A stretch of DNA of 64,000 nt from DASPKT01 sp035626475 (GCA_035626475.1 DASPNP010000031.1:1-64000); one strand, 5' to 3'; counted from the first letter of the stretch, positions 53,024-61,025 are shown. Notes: generated from the letters alone by a model not told the origin. Numbers and translations: made by a program.

Positions 53024-53347
53024 TCAATGCGCCGAGGACTCGGTGGCGATCCAGTCCAGGTATGGCGCGTCGCCCTTGCCCAGCGGCAGGGTGACGATGC
53101 AGGGCGTCTCATAGCTGTGCAGCTCGCGTACCCGGGCGCGCAGCGACTCGAAGCGGCTCGCCTGGGTCTTTGCGATCATGACCGTCTCAGTCCCCTCCTC
53201 CACCCGGCCCTCCCAGCGGTAGACGGAGCCCATGCCGTCGATCAGGTTGACGCAGGCGGCCAACCGCTCCTCAACCAGGGCGCGCGCGATGCGCCGCGCC
53301 TCGTCGGCCGAGCCCGCGGTCATGTAGACGAAGATCGCCTGGTCCAT
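53024..53347 (-). CDS. cutA: Divalent-cation tolerance protein CutA
   Basis: CutA1-family protein of 107 residues forming a stable trimer; it carries the hallmarks AACVNLIDGMGSVYRWEGRV, ETVMIAKT and the C-terminal YLDWIATES. The ATG giving MDQAIFVYMT is standard. Linked to copper/divalent-cation tolerance, though its molecular role is unclear. It lies upstream of the mntP riboswitch on the same strand, giving a small metal-related cluster. Confidence 0.93.
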   Translation of the reverse strand: MDQAIFVYMTAGSADEARRIARALVEERLAACVNLIDGMGSVYRWEGRVEEGTETVMIAKTQASRFESLRARVRELHSYETPCIVTLPLGKGDAPYLDWIATESSAH

Positions 53348-53428
53348 GCGCCATCCCCTTCTTGTCACGGCGCCACGGTAGCGTAGGATCGCCGGGCGCG
53401 TCACCCGCGCGAGGGTGGGAGGAAGCAG

Positions 53429-53701
53429 ATGCCGGGCAGCAAGGGCACGAAGGCCCAGGAGCCGAGCGAGACCCAGCGTCGCTGGCTGGCGCGCGGCCTG
53501 GCGCAGCCCGGCGGCAAGCTGCCCCTGTTCGATGAGGAAGGACGCCGCATCGCCGCCCAGACGGTCCGCTCCTGCCTGGAGGCCGGCTGGGCCGAGCCCT
53601 GGTTCACCAACCCGCTCAAGCCCGACTGGCTGGTCTGCCGCCTCACCGACGCCGGCCGCGCCATCGCGGCGCGGGCGGCCGCGGAGCTGGAAGGCGCCTG
53701 A
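53429..53701 (+). CDS. Small hypothetical protein (possible winged helix)
   Basis: This 90-residue basic, soluble protein carries ETQRRWLARGL, IAAQTVRSCLEAGWAEPWF and KPDWLVCRLTDAGRAIAARA. The pattern of helix, helix and an LTDAGR-type C-terminal helix resembles a winged-helix domain, but no family is assigned. A GGGAGGAAGC site precedes the ATG. Divergent from cutA and upstream of tRNA-Pro. Confidence 0.7.
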   Translation: MPGSKGTKAQEPSETQRRWLARGLAQPGGKLPLFDEEGRRIAAQTVRSCLEAGWAEPWFTNPLKPDWLVCRLTDAGRAIAARAAAELEGA

Positions 53702-53734
53702 TCGGACCCGGACGCTTTTTTGCCTTCGCGGGCG

Positions 53735-53763
53735 TTGCATCGTTTCGGAGGGGTGGCTATAGT
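53735..53763 (+). promoter_or_regulatory. Promoter of tRNA-Pro
   Basis: TTGCAT (53735-53740), exact 17-nt spacer, TATAGT (53758-53763); start predicted near 53770, about 32 nt before the tRNA. Confidence 0.75.
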
Positions 53764-53801
53764 CCGCGCCCGGACGGGGGAGACCCCGCCCCTCGAGAGG
53801 T

Positions 53802-53878
53802 CGGAGCGTAGCGCAGCCTGGTAGCGCATCAGACTGGGGGTCTGGGGGTCGCAGGTTCGAATCCTGTCGCTCCGACCA
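53802..53878 (+). tRNA. tRNA-Pro (GGG anticodon)
   Basis: A 77-nt cloverleaf. The acceptor CGGAGCG pairs with CGCTCCG, the D arm contains AGCCTGGTAGCGC, the anticodon arm has CTGGGGGT with anticodon GGG, the T arm is GCAGGTTCGAATCCTGT and CCA is encoded. Confidence 0.97.
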
Positions 53879-53888
53879 TTCTCGATCG

Positions 53889-53909
53889 AAGGCTTCCCCC
53901 AAGCCTTTT
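53889..53909 (+). terminator. Terminator of tRNA-Pro
   Basis: AAGGCTT-CCCCC-AAGCCTT then TTCCCC, 10 nt after the tRNA. Confidence 0.7.
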
Positions 53910-54010
53910 CCCCAAAGCCCAAATCACACCGGTTCCTGTCGGGGCGCCTGTCCGGAACCCGGAGACGAGCCGGTCGGCTCGCTTGCCTGTCCACGGGACC
54001 TACACCCCAA

Positions 54011-54170
54011 GAAAAAACCGGCCCCTCGCGAGGCCGGTTCGGAAGTTTTGGGGGTTGTCGCAGAATACTGCGCCTTTGCACGTGGTGCCCTGGCTCCGGA
54101 CCGCCAAGCCCCCTACCACCATTCGCAGGGGGCACTCCCCTTTTTCGCGCCCATGGACGCGCGCTAACCC
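54011..54170 (-). ncRNA. Candidate structured small RNA with intrinsic terminator
   Basis: The minus strand ends in a textbook terminator (AACCGGCC/GGCCGGTT stem, TTTTTTC tail; 54012-54039) although no minus-strand gene is upstream. Before it lies a long hairpin (GGTGGT...ACCAC closing a CTTGGC/GCCAGG stem, about 54082-54120). An AT-rich GATAAAT (54178-54184) could be the -10 element, giving an RNA of ~160 nt. This is the size of alphaproteobacterial 6S RNA, but I could not match its conserved central bubble, so no identity is assigned. Confidence 0.45.
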
Positions 54171-54232
54171 TTTGGATATTTATCTGCCCCATTCTCCGTG
54201 CGGGAGCACAGGACAGGATCGGGGCGCGTTTC

Positions 54233-54418
54233 ATGGAACCCTTCGAGTTCCGTTGGCGGGATCGCGGCGGCAAGTGGATGAGCATCAGCTGCTACGCTGG
54301 CAACGAGGAGGAGGCGGCGATCTATGCCCGCCGCCATGGCTGGCCCGGGCATGACGGGTCGAGGCTCAACTACTTCCGCTCCTGGCTGAAGCGCACCGTC
54401 CTGAACGAGCAGGACTGA
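54233..54418 (+). CDS. Small hypothetical protein (61 residues)
   Basis: This 61-residue product begins MEPFEFRWRDRGGKWMSISC and is charged, with many aromatic residues and Arg. No signal peptide or known motif. It is the only open frame in this stretch whose composition looks protein-like rather than Arg/Ala/Gly shadow. The ribosome-binding site (GGGGCG) is poor, so confidence is moderate. Confidence 0.5.
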   Translation: MEPFEFRWRDRGGKWMSISCYAGNEEEAAIYARRHGWPGHDGSRLNYFRSWLKRTVLNEQD

Positions 54419-54527
54419 CCCGATACGGGGGTTCTCCTCCCGGGCGTGGGGACTAGCCCCGAAGAAGCCGCCGGTTGCCGGCCCGCACGCGGTTAAACTC
54501 GACCCGAACAGACAAAGCGGGTCCGCC

Positions 54528-54695
54528 ATGAAGGTCATCCGGCTCACCGTCCAGCGCCGCGCCTTCCTGTTGAAGGCGCGCAACCTCCTCTGCGAGGCCG
54601 ATCGCATCGACCGGACCAAGCCGGAGGAAGCGCAGGCCCTGCGCAACGCCGCCGAGCGGCTGCGCAGCTTCGCGCTTTACCGGCTGAGCGCCTGA
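54528..54695 (+). CDS. Small hypothetical protein (55 residues)
   Basis: A short frame, MKVIRLTVQRRAFLLKARNL through to SFALYRLSA, gives a basic, helical 55-residue product. It starts at an ATG preceded by AAAGCGGG and ends 7 nt before the convergent oxygenase gene's stop. No family recognised. Its amino-acid composition (Lys, Glu, Asn, Asp present; few Pro/Gly) supports a real gene. Confidence 0.5.
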   Translation: MKVIRLTVQRRAFLLKARNLLCEADRIDRTKPEEAQALRNAAERLRSFALYRLSA

Positions 54696-54702
54696 CAGGG
54701 CG

Positions 54703-55794
54703 TCAGCCGCCGACGCGCTGCACCTCGCCCGTCACCGAGGCGGCGTTGCGCTCGCGGATCTTCGCTCCCTCCTCGTCATAGAGGAACGGCAGGAAGGCGT
54801 AGCGCCGGCCTGATGTCACGGGCATGGCCTCGTGCAGCAGGCTGCAGCCGAAGACCACGGCGCCGCCGGTCGGCGCCCGGTAGGTCTGCGTCCCGAATTC
54901 CGGGAAGCGCAGATCCCCGCCCTCATACTCCTCGGCGTTCAGGTTGATCGTGACGGCGAACTGCCGATGGGCCGTGCCGGGGGTGGTGTTGTCCCGGTGC
55001 GCCCGGAAGAAGCCGCCGCTCGCCCCGTCATAGCAGGCGACGATGTAGCGCTCGATCCGGGTCGCCCGGAAATTGAAGGCCTTGCCCAGTTCCGGCAGGA
55101 TCCGGGCGCTGATCCGACGGCGGGCCTCCTGCCGGATTTCCTCGTCCTCGATGGCGCAGTCCGCCCGCTTCTTGAACCCATCGTCCAGCACGCCCACGGT
55201 CTTGCCGTCCCGGACGCGCATGAATCCGGACTCGACGCCGCCCCGCGCGTCATAGAGGTCGATGAGGCGGCGGCAGAAATCCGGTTCGAACACACGGGGC
55301 AGCACCAGGACCGGCGCGGTCACCGGCACCTCGGCATGGCGGTCGGGCGGCGGCAGCGCCGACAGCCGGTCCAGCATGGTGTCGACCGCCTCCAGCGGCC
55401 CGGTCGACAGGACCCGCAGCATCGGATCCAGCAGCAGCCAGAAGGGCGAATGAGCGTCGGCTCCGCCATCCCCGGACAGCGCGCCGTAGAGGCGGCTGAG
55501 GCGGTACTGGAAATCCCAGAAGTACCGGATGCCCGGCGTCCGCTGCCGCAGCCGGTCCTGGTCGGCGGGATCGGTGCTGACGCCGAAGAAGCTGGCGCGG
55601 ATATCGTCGAACAGCTCGCCGCGCGCCATGATCCGGTCCAGGGCCGCGCCCGCCCCCGGGCGGGAGGATGAGCCGAGAAACATCAGGACGACATAGCGGC
55701 CGGCCGCGACGCTGAAATGATATTCGGGATTGCTGGGGCTCGGCGCCACGAACCAGGGCACGGGGTCGCCGGCCAGGAAGACACGGTTGCTCAC
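54703..55794 (-). CDS. Fusion of peroxiredoxin-like domain and 2OG-Fe(II) oxygenase (prolyl 4-hydroxylase type)
   Basis: This is a 363-residue two-domain protein. Residues ~1-150 look like an AhpC/thioredoxin fold (LAGDPVPWFVAPS; YVVLMFLGSSSRPGAG; SFFGVSTDPAD), but the peroxidatic Cys is absent: the motif region reads GSSSRPG. Residues ~160-340 form a P4H-type dioxygenase with His266-x-Asp268 (FRAHRDN), distal His321 (LLHEAMPV) and 2-oxoglutarate-binding Arg331 (SGRRYAFLPF). The oxygenase half should be active; the N-terminal half is probably a non-catalytic or partner-binding domain. Substrate unknown. It is followed on the minus strand by the candidate small RNA. Confidence 0.87.
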   Translation of the reverse strand: MSNRVFLAGDPVPWFVAPSPSNPEYHFSVAAGRYVVLMFLGSSSRPGAGAALDRIMARGELFDDIRASFFGVSTDPADQDRLRQRTPGIRYFWDFQYRLSRLYGALSGDGGADAHSPFWLLLDPMLRVLSTGPLEAVDTMLDRLSALPPPDRHAEVPVTAPVLVLPRVFEPDFCRRLIDLYDARGGVESGFMRVRDGKTVGVLDDGFKKRADCAIEDEEIRQEARRRISARILPELGKAFNFRATRIERYIVACYDGASGGFFRAHRDNTTPGTAHRQFAVTINLNAEEYEGGDLRFPEFGTQTYRAPTGGAVVFGCSLLHEAMPVTSGRRYAFLPFLYDEEGAKIRERNAASVTGEVQRVGG

Positions 55795-55820
55795 CAGGGG
55801 GACTCCGTCCGGATGCGGTT

Positions 55821-56306
55821 TCAGCCGTCGCCGCGGCGCAGCAGCTTGCGGAGGGCCAGCAGCTCGTCCAGGACCTCGGTCAGCACTTGGCGATGGCGCG
55901 GCGACAGGGCGCCCTCCTCCTCGCCGGCATCCTCGTCCTCCATCTCGTCCGCGGCGGCGCCGTCGTCGAACAGCCCGACGGGGCGCGTGTCGGCGGGGAC
56001 GGCCTCCCCCTGGGCCGGCAAGGTGCCGCGGCTCTCCTTCAGGAGGCGCTGCACGCCCTTGATCGTATAGCCTTCCTTGTAGAGGAGATGCTGGATGCGG
56101 CGCAGCAGCTCGACATCGTCGGGCCGGTAGTAGCGCCGGCCGCCGCCGCGCTTCAGCGGCTTGATCTGGGGGAATTTGGTTTCCCAGAAGCGCAGCACGT
56201 GCTGCGGCACGTCCAGGTCCGTCGAGACCTCGCTGATGGTCCGGAAGGCGCTCGCCGACTTGGCGGGCACCCGCCCCCGAAACTCCGCGCCGGTCGCGTC
56301 GGTCAT
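55821..56306 (-). CDS. MerR-family transcriptional regulator
   Basis: This 161-residue MerR-type regulator has an N-terminal winged helix (FRTISEVSTDLDVPQHVLRF; RRYYRPDDVELLRRI). The short C-terminal half is acidic (ADEMEDEDAGEEEGAL) and ends in a helix (EVLDELLALRKLLRRGDG), with no cysteines for metal sensing. The gene follows ihfA by 3 nt, a conserved alphaproteobacterial arrangement. Targets unknown. Confidence 0.92.
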   Translation of the reverse strand: MTDATGAEFRGRVPAKSASAFRTISEVSTDLDVPQHVLRFWETKFPQIKPLKRGGGRRYYRPDDVELLRRIQHLLYKEGYTIKGVQRLLKESRGTLPAQGEAVPADTRPVGLFDDGAAADEMEDEDAGEEEGALSPRHRQVLTEVLDELLALRKLLRRGDG

Positions 56307-56309
56307 GAT

Positions 56310-56639
56310 TTAGGCCGTCGCCTCGCGCACGCGCTCGGCCTGGCCGAACTTCTCGTTGATACGGTTCTTCAGCACATGGCTGGCGCGGAACACCAGGACG
56401 CGGCGCGGCAGGATCGGCACCTCCTCCCCGGTCTTGGGGTTGCGGCCGACGCGCTGCCCTTTGGAGCGCACCGAAAAGCTCCCGAAGGAGGAGATCTTGA
56501 CCATGTCGCCGCGCGCCAGCGCGTCGGAAATCTCGTTCAGCACGGTCTCGACCAGTTCGGCCGACTCGTTGCGCGACAGCCCGACCTCCTGGTAGACGGC
56601 CTCGCTGAGCTGTGCACGCGTGACGGTATTCGCAGACAT
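56310..56639 (-). CDS. ihfA: Integration host factor subunit alpha
   Basis: DNA-bending HU/IHF-family subunit of 109 residues, with the dimer helices and the DNA-inserting arm SVRSKGQRVGRNPKTGEEVP containing the intercalating Pro, and a C-terminal KNRINEKF helix. The N-terminus TVTRAQLSEAVYQEVGLSR identifies the alpha subunit. It is the gene upstream of merR in the plsX-fabH-ihfA-merR block. Confidence 0.96.
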   Translation of the reverse strand: MSANTVTRAQLSEAVYQEVGLSRNESAELVETVLNEISDALARGDMVKISSFGSFSVRSKGQRVGRNPKTGEEVPILPRRVLVFRASHVLKNRINEKFGQAERVREATA

Positions 56640-56739
56640 AGGCGTCCTCCCCCGATCAGCCCGCCGGGAACGGTAGACTGAGCCAAGAAAGCCGTCAATT
56701 CCAAAGAGTTGGCCCGAGTCGCCGGGAAGGTACCGGAAC

Positions 56740-57720
56740 TTACCAGCGGACCAGCGCCGCGCCCCAGGTGAAGCCGCCGCCCATGGCCTCCAGCAGCAGC
56801 AGGTCGCCCTTCTTCACGCGCCCGTCCTTCACCGCCTCGTTCAGCGCTAGCGGGATGCTGGCGGCCGAGGTGTTGCCGTGCTTGTCGACGGTGATCACCA
56901 CCCGCTCCGGGTCCAGCTTCAACTTGCGGCCCGTGCCCTCGATGATGCGGCGGTTGGCCTGGTGCGGGATCAGCCAGTCTATGTCCTGGGGCTTCAGCCC
57001 GTTGGCGGTCAGCGCCTCGCCCACCACCTCGGCCAGGTTCACCACCGCGTGCTTGAAGACCTCCTGGCCCTGCATGCGGACATGGCCGACGGTCTGCGTC
57101 GAGGACGGGCCGCCGTCGACATAGAGCAGGTCGTGGTGGCGGCCGTCGGAATGCAGGTGGGTCGACAGGATGCCGCGCCCGTCGGTGCCCTTGGCCTCCT
57201 CGGCATCGTCGGCCTGGAGCACCACGGCGCCGGCGCCGTCGCCGAACAGCACGCAGGTGGTGCGGTCCTCCCAGTCGAGGATCCGGGAGAAGGTCTCGGC
57301 GCCGATGACCAGCGCGGTGCGCGCCTGGCCCAGCTTCACGAAGTTGTCGGCCACGGCGAGCGCGTAGATGAAGCCCGAGCAGACCGCCTGCACGTCGAAG
57401 GCGGTACCGCGGACGATGCCCAGGCCCGACTGCACCTTCACGGCGGTGGCGGGAAAGGTCTGGTCCGGCGTGGCGGTCGCCAGCACGATCAGGTCGACGT
57501 CCTGCGCGTCGATGCCGGCATGAGCGAGCGCCGCCTTGGCCGCCTCGAGCGCCAGGTGGGAGGTGTACTCGCCCTCGGCCGCGATGTGCCGCGCCTTGAT
57601 GCCGGTGCGCTGGGTGATCCACTCGTCCGAGGTGTCGACGGTCTTCGCCAGTTCCTCGTTGGTGACCCTGCGCGCGGGCAGATAGGCGCCGCAGCCTTTT
57701 ATGACGGAACGACGCACCAT
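56740..57720 (-). CDS. fabH: Beta-ketoacyl-ACP synthase III
   Basis: FabH condenses acetyl-CoA with malonyl-ACP to start fatty acid synthesis. The 326-residue thiolase-fold enzyme has catalytic Cys114 in QAVCSGFIYAL, His in PHQANRRIIEG and Asn in HGNTSAASIPLAL. It lies 12 nt after plsX, the standard plsX-fabH order, and 100 nt before ihfA. Confidence 0.97.
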   Translation of the reverse strand: MVRRSVIKGCGAYLPARRVTNEELAKTVDTSDEWITQRTGIKARHIAAEGEYTSHLALEAAKAALAHAGIDAQDVDLIVLATATPDQTFPATAVKVQSGLGIVRGTAFDVQAVCSGFIYALAVADNFVKLGQARTALVIGAETFSRILDWEDRTTCVLFGDGAGAVVLQADDAEEAKGTDGRGILSTHLHSDGRHHDLLYVDGGPSSTQTVGHVRMQGQEVFKHAVVNLAEVVGEALTANGLKPQDIDWLIPHQANRRIIEGTGRKLKLDPERVVITVDKHGNTSAASIPLALNEAVKDGRVKKGDLLLLEAMGGGFTWGAALVRW

Positions 57721-57732
57721 GGCGATATCACC

Positions 57733-58818
57733 TTAGACGGCGGCTGCCGCGGAGGGGTCCGGGGAGGAGTCGGGATTGGAAGCCTCGGCGGCGAGGCGCA
57801 GGGCCTCCTGCAGCACCGCCAGCTCGGTCTTGATCTTCTCGTTGAAGCCGTTCGCCACCAGGTTCACCGCCACCGAGATGGCGTTGGCGAAGCCGATCGC
57901 ATCGGTGCCGCCGTGGCTCTTCACGCAGACGCCCTGCAGCCCCAGGAACATGGCCCCGTTGTAGCGGCGCGGGTCGGTGCGGCTCTTCAGCTTCTGGAAG
58001 GCGGGCTTGGCCAGCAGGTAGCCCAGCTTCGCGGTCAGCGAGGAGGTGAAGGTGCGGCGCAGATATTCGCCGTAGAGCTTGGCCGTGCCCTCGGCCGTCT
58101 TCAGCGCGACATTGCCGGTGAAGCCGTCGGTGACGATCACGTCCACCGTGCCGGCGGCGATGTCGGTGCCCTCGACGAAGCCGTGGAAATTCTTGGCGAG
58201 CGGGGTCTGGCGGATGGCGGCGGCGGCGGCGCGTATCTCCTCGGAGCCCTTCTGCTCCTCGGCGCCCACGTTCAGCAGGCCGACCGTCGGCTCCAGCAGG
58301 CCCAGCACCGTGCGGGTGAAGACCGTGCCCATGACCGCGAACTGCACGAGATTGTCGGCGTCGCATTCCAGGTTGGCGCCGAGGTCGAGCATCACGCTCT
58401 CGCCCCGCAGCGTCGGAAAGAACGACGCGATCGCCGGCCGGTCGATGCCGGGCAGCGTCTTCAGCACGAACTTGGCCATGGCCATCAGCGCGCCGGTGTT
58501 GCCGGCGGAGACCACGCAGGCGGCATCGCCCGCCGCCACCGCGTCGATGGCGAGCCTCATGCTGGAATTCCGCCCACCCCGCAGCGCCTGCGAGGGCTTG
58601 GCGTCCATCGCCACCGCGTCGGGCGTGTGGCGGATGGTGGAGATCGGCTTCAGCGCCGGATGCCGGTCGAGCAGCGGTTGGATCCGCTGCTCGTCACCGA
58701 CGAAGAGATAGTCGACGTTCGGGCACCGCTCACGGGCGATGTCGGCGCCGGCAATGACCATGTCCGGCGCGTGATCACCGCCCATCGCGTCTAGAGCGAT
58801 CCGCAGGCGCGTGCTCAC
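57733..58818 (-). CDS. plsX: Phosphate acyltransferase PlsX
   Basis: PlsX makes acyl-phosphate from acyl-ACP for phospholipid synthesis. The 361-residue protein has RIALDAMGGDHAPDMVI, CVVSAGNTGALMA, MLDLGANLECDADNLVQF and VIVTDGFTGNVALKT. It is placed between rpmF (34 nt upstream) and fabH (12 nt downstream), a classical lipid-synthesis operon. Confidence 0.97.
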   Translation of the reverse strand: MSTRLRIALDAMGGDHAPDMVIAGADIARERCPNVDYLFVGDEQRIQPLLDRHPALKPISTIRHTPDAVAMDAKPSQALRGGRNSSMRLAIDAVAAGDAACVVSAGNTGALMAMAKFVLKTLPGIDRPAIASFFPTLRGESVMLDLGANLECDADNLVQFAVMGTVFTRTVLGLLEPTVGLLNVGAEEQKGSEEIRAAAAAIRQTPLAKNFHGFVEGTDIAAGTVDVIVTDGFTGNVALKTAEGTAKLYGEYLRRTFTSSLTAKLGYLLAKPAFQKLKSRTDPRRYNGAMFLGLQGVCVKSHGGTDAIGFANAISVAVNLVANGFNEKIKTELAVLQEALRLAAEASNPDSSPDPSAAAAV

Positions 58819-58852
58819 GAGTGCCCGACCTCCCTATCCGGCGAAGGCCTGA

Positions 58853-59038
58853 TCAGGCCGTGGCGGCCTGGGCGACGACGTCGCGGCCGTCATAATGGCC
58901 GCAGCCACCGCAGACGTGGTGCGGGCGCTTCAGCTCGCCGCAGTTCTTGCACTCGTTGTGCGCATTCACGCTCAGGGCGTGGTGCGAACGGCGCATGTTG
59001 CGGCGGGACTTGGAGGTCTTCTTCTTAGGAACGGCCAT
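58853..59038 (-). CDS. rpmF: 50S ribosomal protein L32
   Basis: L32 of 61 residues with AVPKKKTSKSRRNMRRSHHA and a four-cysteine zinc ribbon (Cys30, Cys33, Cys43, Cys46 in NECKNCG and VCGGCGHY). It precedes plsX, as in many bacteria. A hairpin between yceD and rpmF may separate their expression. Confidence 0.97.
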   Translation of the reverse strand: MAVPKKKTSKSRRNMRRSHHALSVNAHNECKNCGELKRPHHVCGGCGHYDGRDVVAQAATA

Positions 59039-59062
59039 GATCGTCTGCTCTCTACATAATAA

Positions 59063-59084
59063 GGCGGCCGTCGGGAGGCCGCCT
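59063..59084 (-). terminator. Hairpin between yceD and rpmF
   Basis: Minus strand AGGCGGCC / GGCCGCCT with a small loop, followed by TATTATG: a possible partial terminator or attenuator ahead of rpmF. Confidence 0.55.
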
Positions 59085-59142
59085 CGGATCAGCGCGCTTC
59101 TTTAGTGGAAAAGCCCCCCGGGGGCAAGCGCGAAGTCCGAAG

Positions 59143-59769
59143 TTAGGATTTGGGCTTCAGCTTGGCAAGCGCGGCGAAAGGATTGGGCCTCTGCGGGTCG
59201 CGCGGGGCTGCCTCGCCCCCCTCGCCTTCCTCCTCGGCGCCCGGGGCGATATCGGGGATTTCCCCGTCCGGGTCCAGATCCTCGATGTGCTGGAAGTGCC
59301 CTTCGCCCGGCTTGCGCGGATAGGGATCGAGCGCCAGGGACAGGTGCTGCGCCACCAGCTCGCCGATGTCGAGCTTGCCGTTGACGATGGGCTCCGGCGT
59401 ATCGCCCTCCCCCTGCTGATCAAGGAAGGCCTCGAGGTCCTCCTCCTCGCGCGGGATCAGGTGATCGGGCGCGAACAGGGCGGTGAAGTCCTCGGCCACG
59501 CGGGAGGAGAAGGCCTCCAGCGAGACGACGCTGGTCTGCACCACCTCGGCCTCGAGCGTGCCGGCGACTCGGATCATCTGGCCGCCGCGCACCCGGCGCA
59601 GCCGCACGGTGGCGGTCAGTCGGTCGACGGAGACCAGGTCGAATCGGCGGGCCAGCGCCTCGCGCTCGCGCGGGGTGGCTTCCACCGTCTCCACCTTCTC
59701 GCGGTCCTGGACCGAGTCGGCGTTCACGGGACGGGAGAATTCGGGGGCGGGCATGCGGCGGTCGGACAT
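59143..59769 (-). CDS. yceD: YceD/DUF177 family protein
   Basis: This 208-residue protein of the DUF177 (YceD) family is linked to 23S rRNA accumulation and conserved next to rpmF. A Ser/Glu-rich N-terminus is followed by the core VEATPREREALARRFDLVSV; LFAPDHLIPREEEDLEAFLD; GKLDIGELVAQHLSLALDPYP, the last being the family signature. It starts within the preceding gene's stop (TGATG) and so is translationally coupled to the chaperone gene. Confidence 0.92.
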   Translation of the reverse strand: MSDRRMPAPEFSRPVNADSVQDREKVETVEATPREREALARRFDLVSVDRLTATVRLRRVRGGQMIRVAGTLEAEVVQTSVVSLEAFSSRVAEDFTALFAPDHLIPREEEDLEAFLDQQGEGDTPEPIVNGKLDIGELVAQHLSLALDPYPRKPGEGHFQHIEDLDPDGEIPDIAPGAEEEGEGGEAAPRDPQRPNPFAALAKLKPKS

Positions 59770-60335
59770 CAGGCGGCTCCGGTGACGGGAACGGCGCTGG
59801 GCGGTCCGAAGACGACCTGCCCGGCCATCAGGCTCTCCTCGGACTGGTGCCGCATCGCCATCGCCTCGGCCCTGACATAGGCGGCGACGGCGGCGATCCG
59901 GGCGGCGTCCGGCAGGGTGGAGCCGAAGAGATTGCGGTCCAGCGCGCGCTCCAGCTCGCCGGGATCGGCGTCCGGCAGCAGCGCGCCCTCATAGGCGGCG
60001 ACCCGGCCGTAGAAGTGGCGGGCCAGCTCCTTCACCTTGTCGCCGACGCCCAGGTCGCCGGCGCCCAGCTCGCGCAGGGCGTAGTCCATGTCGGCGAACA
60101 TATGGTCGAACAGCGCCTGGTTGAAGTCGTTGGCGGCCGGGCTGGTGTCCTTCAGCCGGCGCATCACCAGCCAGGCATGGAGCGCGATCAGCTCGAAACG
60201 GCCCTCCACCGTGTCGGGCACGCCAGCCTCGGCATAGAACCAGGGATAGCGCGCCTGCGCCACGATGCTGCCGTAAAGCGCCTCGATGCTGCGCCGGCGC
60301 CGGGACTTGGCGAAGAGACGGTCGAGAAGGCTCAA
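59769..60335 (-). CDS. Ubiquinol-cytochrome c chaperone (CBP3-like)
   Basis: This 188-residue protein is of the Ubiq_cyt_C_chap family, bacterial counterparts of mitochondrial Cbp3, which assists cytochrome bc1 assembly. It has ALYGSIVAQARYPWFYAEAG, the conserved FELIALHAWLVMRRLK and DMDYALRELGAGDLGVGDKV. No signal peptide. It is the first gene of the yceD-rpmF-plsX-fabH run on the minus strand and divergent from bamE; this pairing is typical of alphaproteobacteria. Confidence 0.93.
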   Translation of the reverse strand: MSLLDRLFAKSRRRRSIEALYGSIVAQARYPWFYAEAGVPDTVEGRFELIALHAWLVMRRLKDTSPAANDFNQALFDHMFADMDYALRELGAGDLGVGDKVKELARHFYGRVAAYEGALLPDADPGELERALDRNLFGSTLPDAARIAAVAAYVRAEAMAMRHQSEESLMAGQVVFGPPSAVPVTGAA

Positions 60336-60468
60336 GGCTCGGGTCTTTCGTTTGACAGGATCAAGCGGCTGGTGCGATTGTCCACCGCCAGATGGGGGGC
60401 CCGTGCCGCACGGTCAACCGTACCCCTTCCGGCAGAAGCCGACCCGTTTGGGACTATCGTTTAACGCC

Positions 60469-60930
60469 ATGTCTTTCAAGACCTCTCCGCTGCTCCTCGC
60501 CGCCGGCCTCGCGGCCCTCGCCGTCTCCGGCTGCACGCCCCTGGTGGCGACCCGCGGCAATCTCGTCGACGACCAGCGCCTGTCCAAGGTCCAGGTTGGC
60601 ACCTCCACCCGCGACGATGTGCGCGGCGTGCTGGGCACGCCGACGGCCACCGGCACCGTCGACCCGAACACCTGGTACTATATCGGCCGGGTCACCGAGC
60701 AGAACGCCTTCTTCACGCCCGAGGTGGTGAAGCAGCGCATCCTGCGCGCCCGCTTCGATCCGGAGGGCAAGCTGTCCGCCATGGACGAGATCAGCGGCGA
60801 CGAGGCGCAGGACATCGAGCCGAACGAGCGCATCACGCCCACCGTCGGCCGCGACGTGACCTTCATCGAGCAGATCCTGGGCAATCTCAGCCGCCCGGCC
60901 AAGAAGAAGGACGACAAGAAGAAGAAGTGA
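60469..60930 (+). CDS. bamE: Outer membrane protein assembly factor BamE
   Basis: This 153-residue lipoprotein component of the BAM complex has signal peptide and lipobox AVSGCTPL (Cys22), the SmpA/OmlA core (VQVGTSTRDDVRGVLGTPT; WYYIGRVTEQ) and a lysine-rich C-terminus (KKKDDKKKK). The ATG giving MSFKTSPLLL is used since it starts the signal peptide; the longer frame is not protein-like. It is divergent from the ubiquinol-cytochrome c chaperone, as usual in this group. Confidence 0.93.
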   Translation: MSFKTSPLLLAAGLAALAVSGCTPLVATRGNLVDDQRLSKVQVGTSTRDDVRGVLGTPTATGTVDPNTWYYIGRVTEQNAFFTPEVVKQRILRARFDPEGKLSAMDEISGDEAQDIEPNERITPTVGRDVTFIEQILGNLSRPAKKKDDKKKK

Positions 60931-60961
60931 GGCCCCGGCCCCTTCCCTTCCGCCAGATACG

Positions 60962-60990
60962 AACGCCCCGGCCCCTGGTCCGGGGCGTTT
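60962..60990 (+). terminator. Terminator of bamE
   Basis: AACGCCCCGG-loop-CCGGGGCGTT then TCGATT, about 32 nt after the bamE stop. Confidence 0.8.
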
Positions 60991-61025
60991 CGATTCGGGG
61001 CTCCCGCGCCCCCAACGCCGGGCAT

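Noticed and set aside
54071..54120. SRP RNA core (because of GGTCCGGA)
   Set aside because: The following GCAGCC loop and the rest of the SRP helix 8 motif are missing, so the family was not assigned.
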